Made by a program: the position numbers and the translations under genes. Under the pieces are notes generated by a model. It made no database searches. It had not been told where the DNA came from and was given only the letters and a program-made list of their open reading frames with translations. Of a DNA stretch of 28,258 nt, positions 1 through 8,770 are shown in pieces (positions within the stretch are counted from its first letter, which is position 1; every line of letters starts with the position of its first letter). This stretch comes from Chara braunii (taxonomy: Eukaryota > Streptophyta > Charophyceae > Charales > Characeae). The stretch covers positions 4,701,551 to 4,729,808 of the forward strand of contig BFEA01000028.1 in the NCBI GenBank assembly GCA_003427395.1, in the 5' to 3' direction.

Positions 1-9
1 ATAAGGACC

Positions 10-13
<4 letters not shown>

Positions 14-67
<54 letters not shown>
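14..67. repeat. 54-nt poly(A) tract
   Basis: An uninterrupted run of 54 A residues. It could be a microsatellite, the tail of a retroposed copy or an assembly-inflated homopolymer. No identifiable element body lies directly upstream, because only 13 bases precede it. Confidence 0.95.
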
Positions 68-68
<1 letters not shown>

Positions 69-888
69 ACCAGTGCACCCGCACCCAAAATCCCGAAGCT
101 ACCTGAAGGGGCGCGAACACGTTCGCCGTGCTACGCAGAAGGTAACGATGCGAACAACATACTGCCCACTTAACGTGCGTAACTTATCAAAGTCGTTGGT
201 TAATCATTTGGACGATTTCGGGCAAAAGAATTCCCATGGTGTGCCAGGCGGTGTGTACACGGCCTGAGTGCATATTCACCGAGGCATGCTGATCCGCGAT
301 TGGTGCGTCATCATGGCCCAGACCCTCTTACACAGTCATAGGCCTTAGAAAGGCCTGTGAGGCTAAGTGGCCTGCCCAAGCAAATGCCCGCGGCTCCCAG
401 GCCCATTGTGGGAGGCCCCATACATGCCACCATTTTACTGATCGTTGATGCTTGTGACTATTTGTTTACTTTGCTGCAGTGCTTGGCCTTGGCTTGAGTT
501 GTTGTTATTGCTGGCCTTGTCACGGATAACCAAGAAAAGTTTTCATCCATTCAATGGCTGGTCTTGTTTGTGGCTTTGTATGGATTATGCATGACATGTA
601 TGTCTGATGTGCTGAATGTTATTTGGGTCGGTGCTTTATCTTGTTCGAGGTGACCAAGTCGCTCAAAACAGCATCTACTCAGTGGTGATCCGGACATGCA
701 GATCGTAACCATGATGAATTTGCTTGAACCCTGATTTTTCTGGTATGAATAGAGTCTGCAGCTTGTCAAATCTTGTTTAAGAATTAAAGTCGGTTTGTCT
801 ACTATTGTCAAGTGCTCTTTGCCACAAGGATACACGTAGCATTTCCTTACAACCCAGATCATTTGCCTGATCTGTGTTGCCTTGACAG
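68..888. other. no gene recognised; ends in an intron 3' acceptor
   Basis: Only short unconvincing open frames occur here. The stretch ends in a pyrimidine-rich segment and AG at 887-888, which fits the 3' end of an intron in front of the exon at 889. The 5' part of that gene is probably upstream of the window or in exons I cannot identify. Confidence 0.4.
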
Positions 889-1242
889 CTATAAAGACCT
901 ATCTCGCTGCAGAATTGAATGCTTTCTATCGTTTGGGTGAGCAACAAAGTGCCTTCGAAGCATGCATGAGGTATTTGAGCAAGGGTGATTCAGCTGAGGT
1001 AAACGTCACAATGTGGCAGTATTTAGCTGGTGTTGACGTTGATGGACCCCCTATATCTGGCCAGCAATATCAGGACTTGATGGCAAGCTGTGAGGAGCTT
1101 GCATATCAGCAACAAGAGAAGTATCAAAACTGCAACAGGTTTTGTGACCCGCAAGAAGCTTCTATTTGCTGTGATTCATTGTATCTCCCGGGCTTTGATT
1201 TAACAAATCTAGTAGGCCTTCCGCTGAATGGGCCTAGGACAG
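889..1242 (+). CDS. internal exon of an unrecognised gene
   Basis: An open frame of about 118 codons bounded by an acceptor AG (887-888) and a donor CAG|GTGATT (GT at 1243-1244). The composition is protein-like: it begins KTYLAAELNAFYRLGEQQ, has further acidic and Gln-rich stretches (EELAYQQQEKYQN) and a Cys-containing patch (CDPQEASICCDS). It starts two bases into a codon and ends with one base of the next codon, a phase compatible with both downstream exon copies at 1526 and 2172. An earlier donor-like GAG|GTAAAC near 998 would shorten it. I do not recognise the family and assign no function. Because the true start is not visible, a start codon inside the exon is unlikely to be the initiator. 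Confidence 0.55.
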
Positions 1243-1525
1243 GTGATTGACACTTCCTCCTTCTCCTCCTCCTTCCTGACCACCACCAGCACCCACTACT
1301 TCCTCCACCACCTCCACTGGTGGTTGACTGGTGTCTACGTTGTAGGTCGTTTAAGGATAATTGGGTTTGAAATTCCTGCTTTTCAATGAAATGGCATCCC
1401 TTAACTAAAAAACAGGAGGGTTTCCTTGACTCAGGTGTGTGTGTGCAAACACTGAACAGCATTTTTTGTAATCCCTCCCCCCCCCCTTCGATGCAGCTCT
1501 TCTATCTTTACGGGGGAAGTTGCAG

Positions 1526-1599
1526 TTAAGATGGCTCCAATATATTGGTGGGGAGCTGCACCTGCTGGAAAACAGGTCCAGAGTCCCAGTATTACATGA
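1526..1599 (+). pseudogene. degenerate or alternative copy of the exon at 2172
   Basis: After the acceptor TTGCAG (AG at 1524-1525) the frame reads MAPIYWWGAAPAGKQVQ and then meets TGA at 1597-1599. It closely matches GPIYWWEAPPAGKRVQ of the exon at 2172. The phase also matches the upstream exon 889-1242, so splicing into it would add a short tail and a premature stop. CAG|GTCCAG at 1575/1576 could serve as a donor if the copy is spliced through. It may be a dead duplicated exon or a stop-containing alternative exon; the sequence alone cannot decide. Confidence 0.5.
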
Positions 1600-2171
1600 A
1601 ACTTGATGAAAAAGATCAGATGAGGCTGTTTGTTAAGAAAAAGTGTCGATCTTTTGCCTAAGAGATCAGATAGCGTCGGTTGGTTGGGATGCTGCCTTTT
1701 CGGCTTGGCTTCAAGCCCCCAGCTTTGAACACGAAATCCAAGCTGGTTCCCTCTCCTGATGTTACACTGAGCCTGTTCCCTTCCCCCAAACCATGTATGG
1801 CTGGCCTCAAGTGGAATCTGTGATCAAACAATGAGCCTGTTCCCTTTCCCCAAACCCATGGCTGGCCTCGTTTGGAATGTGCCTCATTTGGAATGTGTGA
1901 TCAACGTCAGTCCAATCTTCAAATCTCAGGTGAATCCCTGAGGTGATGATGCTTCTCCCTCCACCCTTGCAAGCTCCCTCAACTCTGAGTTGTTCAGCCA
2001 TTCGTTAGAGAATTTGTTGATTTTCTATTGCTTTTCATTTGGCTCACTCACGTGCTTGATGCTGTCCACTAACTGTTGCGATTCTCTCAGGATGGTGGTT
2101 TGGATGTAGGTTATGATGGTTCTCCCTTGTCTCACGTGCATTTTTTTTTTTTTTGTCTATTTTTCAAACAG
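1600..2171. other. probable intron between the duplicated exons
   Basis: No coding frame is supported. The stretch contains a tandem duplication (1768-1906) and ends with a long T-rich tract and the acceptor TTTTTCAAACAG (AG at 2170-2171), a strong plant-type 3' splice site. Confidence 0.45.
1768..1906. repeat. 64-bp tandem duplication within the intron
   Basis: Two copies beginning TGAGCCTGTTCCCTT at 1768 and 1832. Both contain CCCCAAAC, ATGGCTGGCCTC and TGTGATCAA. The second copy has an extra internal echo of TTTGGAATGTG. Confidence 0.8.
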
Positions 2172-2353
2172 CCCTTGCCCTGGGACCCATCTATTGGTGG
2201 GAAGCACCACCTGCTGGAAAGCGGGTCCAGCGAGGCCTGCCAGGATTGGTTGCCCTGGGACCCAGGGGATTGACTGAGCAGGCGTGTACAAAATGTAGTC
2301 TTGAGTTACCAATATTGCCTGTCCCCCAGCAAAACAGATTCATTCTTGAGTGA
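2172..2353 (+). CDS. exon (second copy) of the unrecognised left-end gene
   Basis: The exon follows a strong polypyrimidine tract and CAG. With one base carried over from the exon ending at 1242 it reads through PIYWWEAPPAGKRVQ and a Gly/Pro/Leu-rich stretch to a TGA at 2351-2353. A donor CGT|GTACAA at 2285/2286 would end the exon earlier; otherwise the frame ends the protein. The core is shared with the copy at 1526. No known domain is recognised. The agreement of acceptor, phase and a duplicated conserved peptide core is what supports this as a real exon. Confidence 0.5.
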
Positions 2354-2374
2354 GTGAGTGCATCTTGACATTCA

Positions 2375-2502
2375 TATTCCCAACTTTTCTCCCCATCCAA
2401 TGCCAGCTATCAACTTATCAGTGAAATTTCTCCCTGTGTATTCCCAACTTTTCTCCCCATCCAATACCAGTTATCAACTTATCAGTGAATTTTCTCCCTC
2501 TG
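2375..2502. repeat. two copies of a 64-bp tandem repeat ending in a splice acceptor
   Basis: Copies at 2375-2438 and 2439-2502 differ at only a few positions (for example CCAATGCCAGC against CCAATACCAGT). The second copy runs into CTGTAG at 2500-2505, a plausible acceptor, so the duplication also multiplied most of a 3' splice region. Confidence 0.9.
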
Positions 2503-2505
2503 TAG

Positions 2506-2631
2506 GTCCTGTGGTGGGCAAGGAGCATCTATTTCCAATCCCATCGCCAGTTTGCCTCCCGTGTTAACCACCCTTGGGCAGGGAAGGAAGAGGTGTTCTT
2601 GTGTTTCTCTGATCTTCCACTGTGGGGAATT
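2506..2631 (+). CDS. short exon of the left-end gene
   Basis: After the acceptor at 2504-2505 one frame is open for 42 codons (it includes WARSIYFQSHRQFASR and EEVFLCFSDLPLW) before TGA at 2632-2634. The residue mix, rich in aromatic and charged residues, looks protein-like. A donor at GT 2621-2622 or nearby would end it. A second frame in the same interval (PVVGKEHLFPIP) is also briefly open, so the frame choice is uncertain. No family recognised. Confidence 0.4.
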
Positions 2632-2794
2632 TGACTGGCAGTGTTTGGACCATGGGAAGAGTCGCCCTTTGTGCTCCAAGTGGGAGTGGTGTATGAGCCA
2701 GTTTCCTTTCAGTTGGCATCTGTGAATGATCTGCAATTGCAGGGATATTGATTCAGCAGGTTTCCCCTGACACACTCAAGCTTACCGGCCGCGG

Positions 2795-2910
2795 GCTGTG
2801 CACTGTTGTCGGAAGATTTTGGTCTCTGTTTTTGCTGTTGTGGTTGCTGTGCACTGTGTCTGAAAGACTCTGAAGATTTGGGTCTCTTTTTTTGCTGTTG
2901 TCGTCGCTGT
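2795..2910. repeat. imperfect duplication in T/G-rich intron sequence
   Basis: GCTGTGCACTGT occurs at 2795 and 2846, and GAAGATT followed by GGTCTCT and TTTTTGCTGTTGT occurs twice. The second unit carries an extra ~9 bases. It lies just upstream of the acceptor at 2923-2924. Confidence 0.75.
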
Positions 2911-2924
2911 CTTCTTTACTGCAG

Positions 2925-2996
2925 ATGACACATGGGCTATACCTCTAAATGAGACTTTTGGCAAGCCTCTGATGACCAGGATTGTGATCTTTCAAG
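2925..2996 (+). CDS. exon of the left-end gene, possibly extending to 3226
   Basis: The acceptor TTTACTGCAG (AG 2923-2924) opens a frame reading DTWAIPLNETFGKPLMTR and then IVIFQ, with a donor CAAG|GTGACC at 2996/2997. The same frame stays open to 3226 (SISQLKLSHTQACDQYLH and beyond), so the intron may be retained or the exon may be longer. After about 3120 the frame becomes Lys-rich low-complexity sequence translated from an A-rich tract and is not convincing. Family unrecognised. Confidence 0.45.
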
Positions 2997-3122
2997 GTGA
3001 CCTCCACCTCTCCATATCCCAACTGAAATTGTCCCACACTCAGGCATGTGATCAGTACCTGCATACTGCTGAAAAAGAAGAACAAGTGCGTGGTGTACAT
3101 GTGTTAGTTATACAAGTAGTGT

Positions 3123-3184
3123 ACTGCTCGAAAAACAAAGGAAAACAAAAAACGAAACAAAAAAACAAACGAAGAAGAAGAAGG
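3123..3184. repeat. A-rich low-complexity tract
   Basis: Runs of AAAAC and GAAGAA. It may be the decayed tail of a retroposed sequence or simple low complexity. Confidence 0.7.
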
Positions 3185-3226
3185 GTGGGCCGCCTTTGGC
3201 TCATGGCTCAATGTGGGTTGATTTAG

Positions 3227-4059
3227 CCCTCATATGGAGCTCAAACCTAACTTTTATGTCCACATGGAGGGGTTACTTCATAGCGCTCAGGGATGTTAAG
3301 TTGCTAACTGATTTACTTATTGGGGTGGGCTGGCTGTTTCTGGCAAGGTCTCTCTCTTCCCTTCTGTGGGAAGGTTTCAGAGTAAACTTTCTACCACCTG
3401 GGTCGATTGCATGGAATCCGGCTTTTGCAGTCACAAAGAGCTTGGTCCCTCAATAGTTTGGAATGGAACCTGTTTCTGAATGAGGCTTAATGTGATGTTG
3501 TCATGGAAAAGCATCCAATAGCAGTTCACAAGTACAGCACTCAAAGGCATGGAAACGAAGCTATATGTCCTGTCTTCGGGAAGGTCCTCTGGACCTTTGT
3601 TGAAAGTTGTGAAGAGGTCTGGAAGTTGACCGCTGGTTTCCTAGAGCCTCTGGCGTGGTGGTTTTGTTATTAGAGCAAAGTAGAATTCAAAATGTCATGT
3701 TATTTTTGTCTGTTCCAACTAACAAGTATTGTTTCGCCAGATGAAGGGGTATCCGAAAGTGGTCACTTCTTCCTCGCTCCTATATTTAACGGTGCTTTCG
3801 TTAAAAGTGAAATTGTTTTCATGTTGACTTTTTTTTAAGTTGAAAATTACATACAAAATAAAGGGCGATAAATGGAAAAAAAGCAGAGAATCATGAGAAC
3901 GGAGAGCAGGTGAAATAGAGGGAAATGAATAGAGGATACACAAAATAGAGCTGAAAAGTAAAAGACTTGAAACCAGAAGAAGTTATTAAACTTTGTTGTA
4001 CGAAAAATTGCATGAACACAAATCTTATGATACAAATGGCAAAAATTCAAAGTCGTTCG
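3227..4059. other. no gene recognised
   Basis: Short frames on both strands (for example 3196-3456 on + and 3719-4050 on -) show no recognisable motif. The right half is AT-rich. It may be the 3' untranslated region or an intron of either neighbouring gene. Confidence 0.4.
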
Positions 4060-4133
4060 CTAATTTGTGAACTCTTCCTTAACCACTGACAAAAAGTCAA
4101 ATGCCATGCTGACTTGCAATGCAGAATGTTGTC
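4060..4133 (-). CDS. terminal exon, distal copy
   Basis: On the minus strand the acceptor CTCGCAG (AG at 4135-4134) precedes sequence whose frame reads MAFDFLSVVKEEFTN and stops at TAG (4062-4060). The neighbouring copy at 4276-4203 carries the near-identical MAFDFLSMVKDEFTN. Near the acceptor the two copies differ by a 2-nt indel, which shifts their reading frames relative to each other. It is the most 3' exon I can support for the minus-strand gene. Confidence 0.4.
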
Positions 4134-4346
4134 CTGCGAGAAATTGAATGGAGGCAACTGATCGGTCAATGACACAAAACCTAACGTAAACACATCACAG
4201 CTATATTTGTGAATTCGTCCTTAACCATCGACAAAAAGTCAAATGCCATTCTGAGTTGCATATGCAGAATGTTGTCCTGCGAGAAATTGAATGGAGGCAA
4301 CTGATCGGTCAATGACACAAAACCTAACGTAAGCACATCACAACTA
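4064..4346. repeat. two tandem copies of a 142-bp segment
   Basis: Copies begin TTTGTGAA at 4064 and 4206. They share AAAAAGTCAAATGCCAT, GCAGAATGTTGTCCTGCGAG and a long block ending ACACAAAACCTAACGTAA. On the minus strand each copy holds one exon plus its acceptor, so this is an exon-sized tandem duplication. Confidence 0.92.
4203..4276 (-). CDS. penultimate or alternative exon, proximal copy
   Basis: After CTCGCAG (AG 4278-4277) the frame reads DNILHMQLRMAFDFLSMVK and then DEFTN. It can be reached either by splicing or by the longer open frame 4381-4181. Unlike the distal copy it does not stop immediately after the conserved TN; the frame runs a few codons further to 4181. Unrecognised family. 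Confidence 0.4.
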
Positions 4347-4628
4347 CAATTGTCTGCTTGGGTTGGCACTCCATTAACCAATCCCCTAAAAAGATATTAT
4401 TGGCTTGTCTATGTCATATCTATCGTGATGATGTTGACGACGAAATTCCATTTTGAAGAAGGTGGCTAACTTTTCGAGCGATTTCATGTAACCTCTATGA
4501 GGAAGAGAGTCTAGAAGTTGGAATTCACAAATATGACCATTAATGCTAATGCTAGCTAACGCCTAGTGGTTTCCAAAATTAAGCGAGATGAGAACGAAGT
4601 TGAAATCAAAAAGATAATTTTACATTTT

Positions 4629-4966
4629 TCAACCAACCCATGACAACAAGAAAAGCGTGTTCTTTGGACAACTCAGACAATAACCGTGCGCAGAAAAAAG
4701 AATTTCAGATATATGAAGTTGAAGCCTGAAATCAGCTTGCAAAGTCCCATCCTCACTTTCTTCGTCAGAGTCCTCAGCATTGAAGTGTGCACTATCTACG
4801 AAATATGTTCCATACGCAGCGTGCGTGAATGCACCGATTTGTTCATCAAAGTACATACGCTCCAACAGGTTCAGAAATGAAATCTCGTTGTCCAAAGGAG
4901 CTCTGTGGTAACCTCTTCTTGCAGGCAAGCAACATACATACGGTCCCCTATGTTTTCCGGCTTCAT
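4629..4966 (-). CDS. large exon of an unrecognised minus-strand gene
   Basis: Begins after a T10 tract and AG (4968-4967). Joined to the exon ending at 5005 in phase 1 (a G from the upstream exon plus AT), the frame is continuous. It includes EAGKHRGPYVCCLPARRGY, then NEISFLNLLERMYFDEQ, an aromatic stretch with TYFVDSAHF and an acidic cluster EDSDEESEDG. It stays open to 4629, where the last codons are less convincing, so a donor probably lies before 4650. The acidic low-complexity patch and aromatic-rich core look like a real soluble protein. I recognise no domain and assign no function. It could equally be carried by a mobile element. Confidence 0.5.
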
Positions 4967-5004
4967 CTAAAAAAAAAACTCTCAAATTTGTGTCATATTT
5001 TTAC

Positions 5005-5119
5005 CCACTTTGTAGACAAAACCACGAGCTTCATCATGAAGAGGCAGCAACTTTAAGAATTTTGCACAGTATTCTTGAGTCCCCACCATCTTGTTGACGA
5101 ACTGTGTGAGGAAGTCGAA
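5005..5119 (-). CDS. exon of the minus-strand gene upstream of a 38-nt intron
   Basis: The frame reads FDFLTQFVNKMVGTQEY and then CAKFLKLLPLHDEARGFVYK. It ends AAAGTGG|GTAAAA with the donor GT at 5004-5003. Removing 5004-4967 (38 nt, GT...T10-AG) joins it in frame to the exon at 4966. Its upstream edge is uncertain: AG at 5121-5120 could be an acceptor, but the 19 nt back to the nearest GT is too short for an intron and out of phase. A single-base frame break near 5120-5138 is the simpler reading. Confidence 0.45.
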
Positions 5120-5124
5120 CTACA

Positions 5125-5330
5125 TATCGCCCCCTTACTCTGCATGTCATTTCCCAGAAATACAATCGTGTCAGCAGTACGATAAAAGTGCTCCAGTGTC
5201 TCCACCATGGTGTTCGGCTCCCTCTTCATTCCTTCATACACGTTTTTCTCTTTCGGTTCCTTGCCTTCCATTTTCCACTTTGCTGGTGGAAAATTCTTCT
5301 CTATTTTATTAGTCAGCACCTTTGGCTTCC
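5125..5330 (-). CDS. N-terminal-most visible part of the minus-strand gene, frame broken
   Basis: Reads KVLTNKIEKNFPPAKWKMEG, a Lys/Glu-rich region, then NTMVETLEHFYRTADTIVFL and GNDMQ. It is open on the minus strand, but the downstream coding frame is offset by one base, with a G5 homopolymer at the join. The break is therefore either a true disabling indel or a sequencing or assembly error. Further upstream the frame enters the palindromic repeat and is probably no longer gene. No family recognised. Confidence 0.4.
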
Positions 5331-5367
5331 TCTCTCGACACGATCGCGCAAAGTGTCTCCCCTCGGA

Positions 5368-5419
5368 TAGTTCTTTTGAATATGATTGTATTCTAGTTCT
5401 TTTGAATATGATTGTATTC
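5368..5419. repeat. two exact copies of a 26-bp unit
   Basis: TAGTTCTTTTGAATATGATT plus GTATTC, repeated back to back. The core resembles a decayed arm of the GTCGAACACGAT palindrome that follows. Confidence 0.9.
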
Positions 5420-5439
5420 GACACACGAAAAACAAAGCA

Positions 5440-5915
5440 TCTACCGGAAGGTAGGTGCTTTGGTTGTTATGTCGAACACGATCATGGCAGACGCTTTGGT
5501 TGTCGCATCTAACACGATTGTCGCATGCCTTTGGTTGTCGTGTCGAACACAATAACCAAAGCACCTACCTCCCTCCAGGTGTTTTTGTTGTGTGTCGAGC
5601 ATGATCATGTTCAACACAACAATCCAAGGCGGACTGGAGCTTTGCGCGATTGTGTCGAATATGATCGTGTCGAACACGGCCCATTCAGCAGGACAACTCG
5701 ATAGGGTTGCATTGTGTTCGAGAAGACAACCAAAGCGCTTGACCGGAAGGTGGGCCCTTTGGTTGTCATGTCGAACATGATGGTGTTCGACACGATAACC
5801 AAAACGCCTACCAAGATTGTGTCGAACACGATTGTGTTCAACATGACAACCAAAGCGCCTACCATGGTCGTGTCGAACACGATTGTGTTCAACATAACAA
5901 CCAAGGCGGGCGGGT
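5440..5915. repeat. palindromic minisatellite
   Basis: Arms of the form GGTAGGYGCTTTGGTTGT and GTCGAACACGAT recur in both orientations. 5450-5479 pairs with 5542-5571. 5748-5811 folds on itself around CGAACATGATGGTGTTCG. 5813-5863 and 5864-5914 are two 51-bp direct copies. Because the unit is nearly self-complementary and a multiple of three, both strands are open and encode similar peptides (NTIVF, TTKAPT). These open frames are best explained by the repeat rather than by a gene. Confidence 0.85.
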
Positions 5916-6069
5916 GCTTTGCACGATCATGACTCGAAGATTGCTGTATGGGGATTTGCCACGTAGTGCTCTGTCGTCGCATCTGCAACAAATGAAAGAT
6001 CTCACCGTTCGCTTGTCTCTACTCGAGTCGTCTACTGTCCACGTCTACCACTGTTGTTCGCCGTCCTTC

Positions 6070-6169
6070 GCCGATGTCCCAAGCCCTAAGACACCACCGC
6101 ACACTATATGACAATGTCTGCCGATGTCCCAATCGCTAAACCACCACCACACAGGACAACGACCACCAT
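6070..6169. repeat. two imperfect copies of a 50-bp unit
   Basis: GCCGATGTCCCAA, then a CTAA element, then CACCACCRCACA, at 6070 and again at 6120. Confidence 0.8.
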
Positions 6170-7044
6170 CACACAATTTATCGTCCTATTTTCCCCCCAC
6201 CATAAATGATACGACCCCACCAACCCCCCGCACAAATTCTCCTCCTATGCTACTATCTCGACTCGATGCATGCACTTTGCGCTCCGCTCACGGATCTGGC
6301 CGCCACCCTACGACAAATAGGGGGCCACTCCTTTTTATATAGTCCGAAATGCCTGCCCACATGTCGTCCGATATCCAGAAACCGATGGTTCGGTACTTGG
6401 AATTTAAAGACGACCTTAAAAGTGGTCGGCGCAGTGTCAGCCACTCGACCATGTGGATCCACAGGTGAGATGGCCCACGCCTTAAAGCAGCCTTGTGACT
6501 TCCGCGAATTGCACATGTGGGAGGCAACCCAATGCCAACGTTGTCCCAATTTCGACAAGCATCGACGCCTCATCATTTTTTAATGTCGTTTGTCCCCTCC
6601 GTAACTTTCATTTTGTGTGCTCGACGGCGGCGTTCCGGTCTGGTCGCCATTTGTTGTAGGCAACCTTTTGCGACTGCAAGGCGGTCTCTCGGGAGTTTTC
6701 ACTTTGTGAAAGCAGCACAGCGCTCCAAGTAAGTGAAGCCCCCTCCCACCTCTGACCTTGCCCGTCATTGATTTTTTGTTATTTGCGATTGTCCGTTTCG
6801 CGCGCAACGTCGCAAGCAGTGTGATGTGATCCATTGATTTCAACGATCAACGGTGGATAATTTTTTTTCACCCTGTTTACGATTTATTGACGTTAACATA
6901 TAACGCGTACTATGCAGCTGATGTCAACATATAGTGTGCAGTATACAGCCTGTCTTCAAGAAAGTGAAACGTCGCTTCCATCTCCGACCTTCCCTTTATC
7001 GAGTCCGACATGACCATCTACTGACGATTGTCGTTGTCAACGAT
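6170..7044. other. no gene recognised
   Basis: Short overlapping frames on both strands (for example 6206-6583 on + and 6253-6576 on -) mirror each other without recognisable motifs. No repeat structure was seen beyond low complexity. Confidence 0.4.
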
Positions 7045-7425
7045 TGTGTTGAACACGATGACTCTGGCTTCTGCAGTTCAAGGATGGGCTTAGTCTGCCT
7101 CAGTCCAGGTCTTTTCAGCCAACTGCCGACATGAACGATCGTGTTGAGCACGACGACTCCGGCTTCTGTGATTCAAGGACGGCCTTCGATTGCCTTCGTC
7201 TAGGTCAGTCGCCATGTTCAACACGATCATTCACGTCAGCACTCAACGAAAAAAACGTGGACTGAGGCAGTCGAAGCTTGTCCTTGAACTACAAAAGTTG
7301 GACTCGTCGTGTTCAACACGGTCGTTCATTCGCATCGACAGTCAGTTGAAAAGACCAGGACTGAGGCAGCCGAAGCCCGTCCTTGAACTGCAGAAGTCGC
7401 AGTCGTCATGTTCAACACGATCGTT
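7045..7425. repeat. foldback (inverted) repeat with duplicated arms
   Basis: Left arm: GTTGAACACGATGACT, CTTCTGCAGTTCAAGG, CTGCCTCAGTCCAGGTCTTT, then a second version from 7140. Right arm: the reverse complements of these, in two copies (CAGGACTGAGGCAG, GTCCTTGAACTGCAGAAG, GTTCAACACGATCGTTCA). The whole could fold into a long hairpin. Its ends carry the same GTTCAACACGAT core as the minisatellite at 5440-5915. Confidence 0.8.
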
Positions 7426-7499
7426 CACAATGACCCTCAATTTTAACTGCTCTGAGACAACCAAAAGCCTGCCTAAAACAACAAAAGATTGACACCCTG

Positions 7500-7760
7500 G
7501 GATTCCGTAGTCGTTGTATCAAACACGATGGTTCAAGGTGTTGTTGTCATGTCCGTCTCAAAGAATGGCCACTTCGGAGTTGTCGTGTTGAACACGACGG
7601 TCGACGGCCACCGAACAAATGGAAAGACGTCACCTGTGTATCGATCACCCTCAGTGGTGGCCTTGGGTGGTGTTGTTAACAAGACAACTTCAAAGACCCT
7701 AGAACATTGTTTTATTTAGTGGTTGCCTTGGGTTGTCGTGTTGAACACAGCGACTGCGGA
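7500..7760. repeat. scattered copies of the GTTGAACACGA core
   Basis: Copies near 7518, 7582 and 7737 within non-coding sequence. The spacing is irregular and the flanks are not conserved. Confidence 0.6.
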
Positions 7761-7839
7761 GCTTTCATGTGGTAATGCAGATGCCCTTTGCCATCATAAG
7801 AACACCTCACCGTTCGCATGGGGATGACCCTAGAACCTT

Positions 7840-8765
7840 CGGGAGGCGGTGTCCGGAACAGATGTCATATAGTGCAGTGGCCGTCTAAGGCAGTTGTCCT
7901 CTGGGCCAATGTCTAACGTTTTCTTTGTAGTAGTTCATCTAAACCAGCTGTCGTTTGAGGTAGTGGCCCTCTGACAATTTGTATTAATGTTTTGGGTGAT
8001 GAGGACCGCAAACACCCGACTATTTGGCACTTACTCATCATTCTCGCTATTCAAATGAGGGAGTCGCCGACTAAGGCAACCACGGTGGTTTGGCAAGCAT
8101 TGTCTGATGCAGCCAGCAACTAAGGCCGCCATCGTCTAAGGCAGTCGCCGTCTAATACTGTCCCTACATTACTGCTTTTTAGTGACGAGGACTGCGTACA
8201 ACTGACTGTTTGGCAACTTTCGAGGTTTGTCGTTGTGGGTACAGGGCTATGTAGATATGTGTTGCGGTCGTGTATGGGGCAGACGCCATCATGGCCAGCA
8301 CCCATCTAAGGCAGTTGCCATCTAGGCCAGCATATGACATCATCGTAGCTAGCACCCGTCTGAGGCAGGTGCAGTCTGGGTCAGTAGATGTCTTACTCAA
8401 CCGCCGTCGTCGTCTAACACTTTCCTTGCGCTGGTTCGTCTAAGGCAGCCGCCGAGTAACTTGTTTGACGCACTCGCCGACTAAGGCAGCCACCATTATG
8501 AGGCAGCCGTTGAGCAACCTGTCTAATGCAGTCACCGACTAAGGCAGTTGACTTCTAAGGCAGCCGTCGTCTAACCTGTCTGACGTAGTCGTCGACTACG
8601 ACAACCAACTTATGAGGCAGTCGTTGTCTAAGGCAATGGTCGTCTAACATTGTCCCTATGGTAGTGCTTTTGGCGATGCCCACCATGAACAACCGACTGT
8701 TCGGCACATTCCGAGGGTTGTTGCTATGGGACGAGGGTTGTGTAGGTGTGTGTTGCGCTAGACAC
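7840..8765. repeat. degenerate array of a CTAAGGCAG motif with a ~490-bp higher-order unit
   Basis: Many copies of (G/C)(A/T)CTAAGGCAGYYGCC(A/G). A longer block, a gap-prone GTCCCTA..GTGCTTTT followed by GACTGTTTGGCAA and GTTGTGTAGGTGTGTGTTGCG, occurs near 8160-8270 and again near 8650-8755, with a shortened version near 7985-8035. No coding frame is supported. Confidence 0.75.
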
Positions 8766-8770
8766 AGTTG

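Noticed and set aside
5120-5138. A 19-nt intron GTAAGG...TAG
   Set aside because: Too short to be credible here and it does not restore the reading frame; a one-base indel is simpler.
5592-5991. Protein-coding genes on both strands (72-126 codons)
   Set aside because: Both are translations of a near-palindromic repeat with unit length divisible by three.
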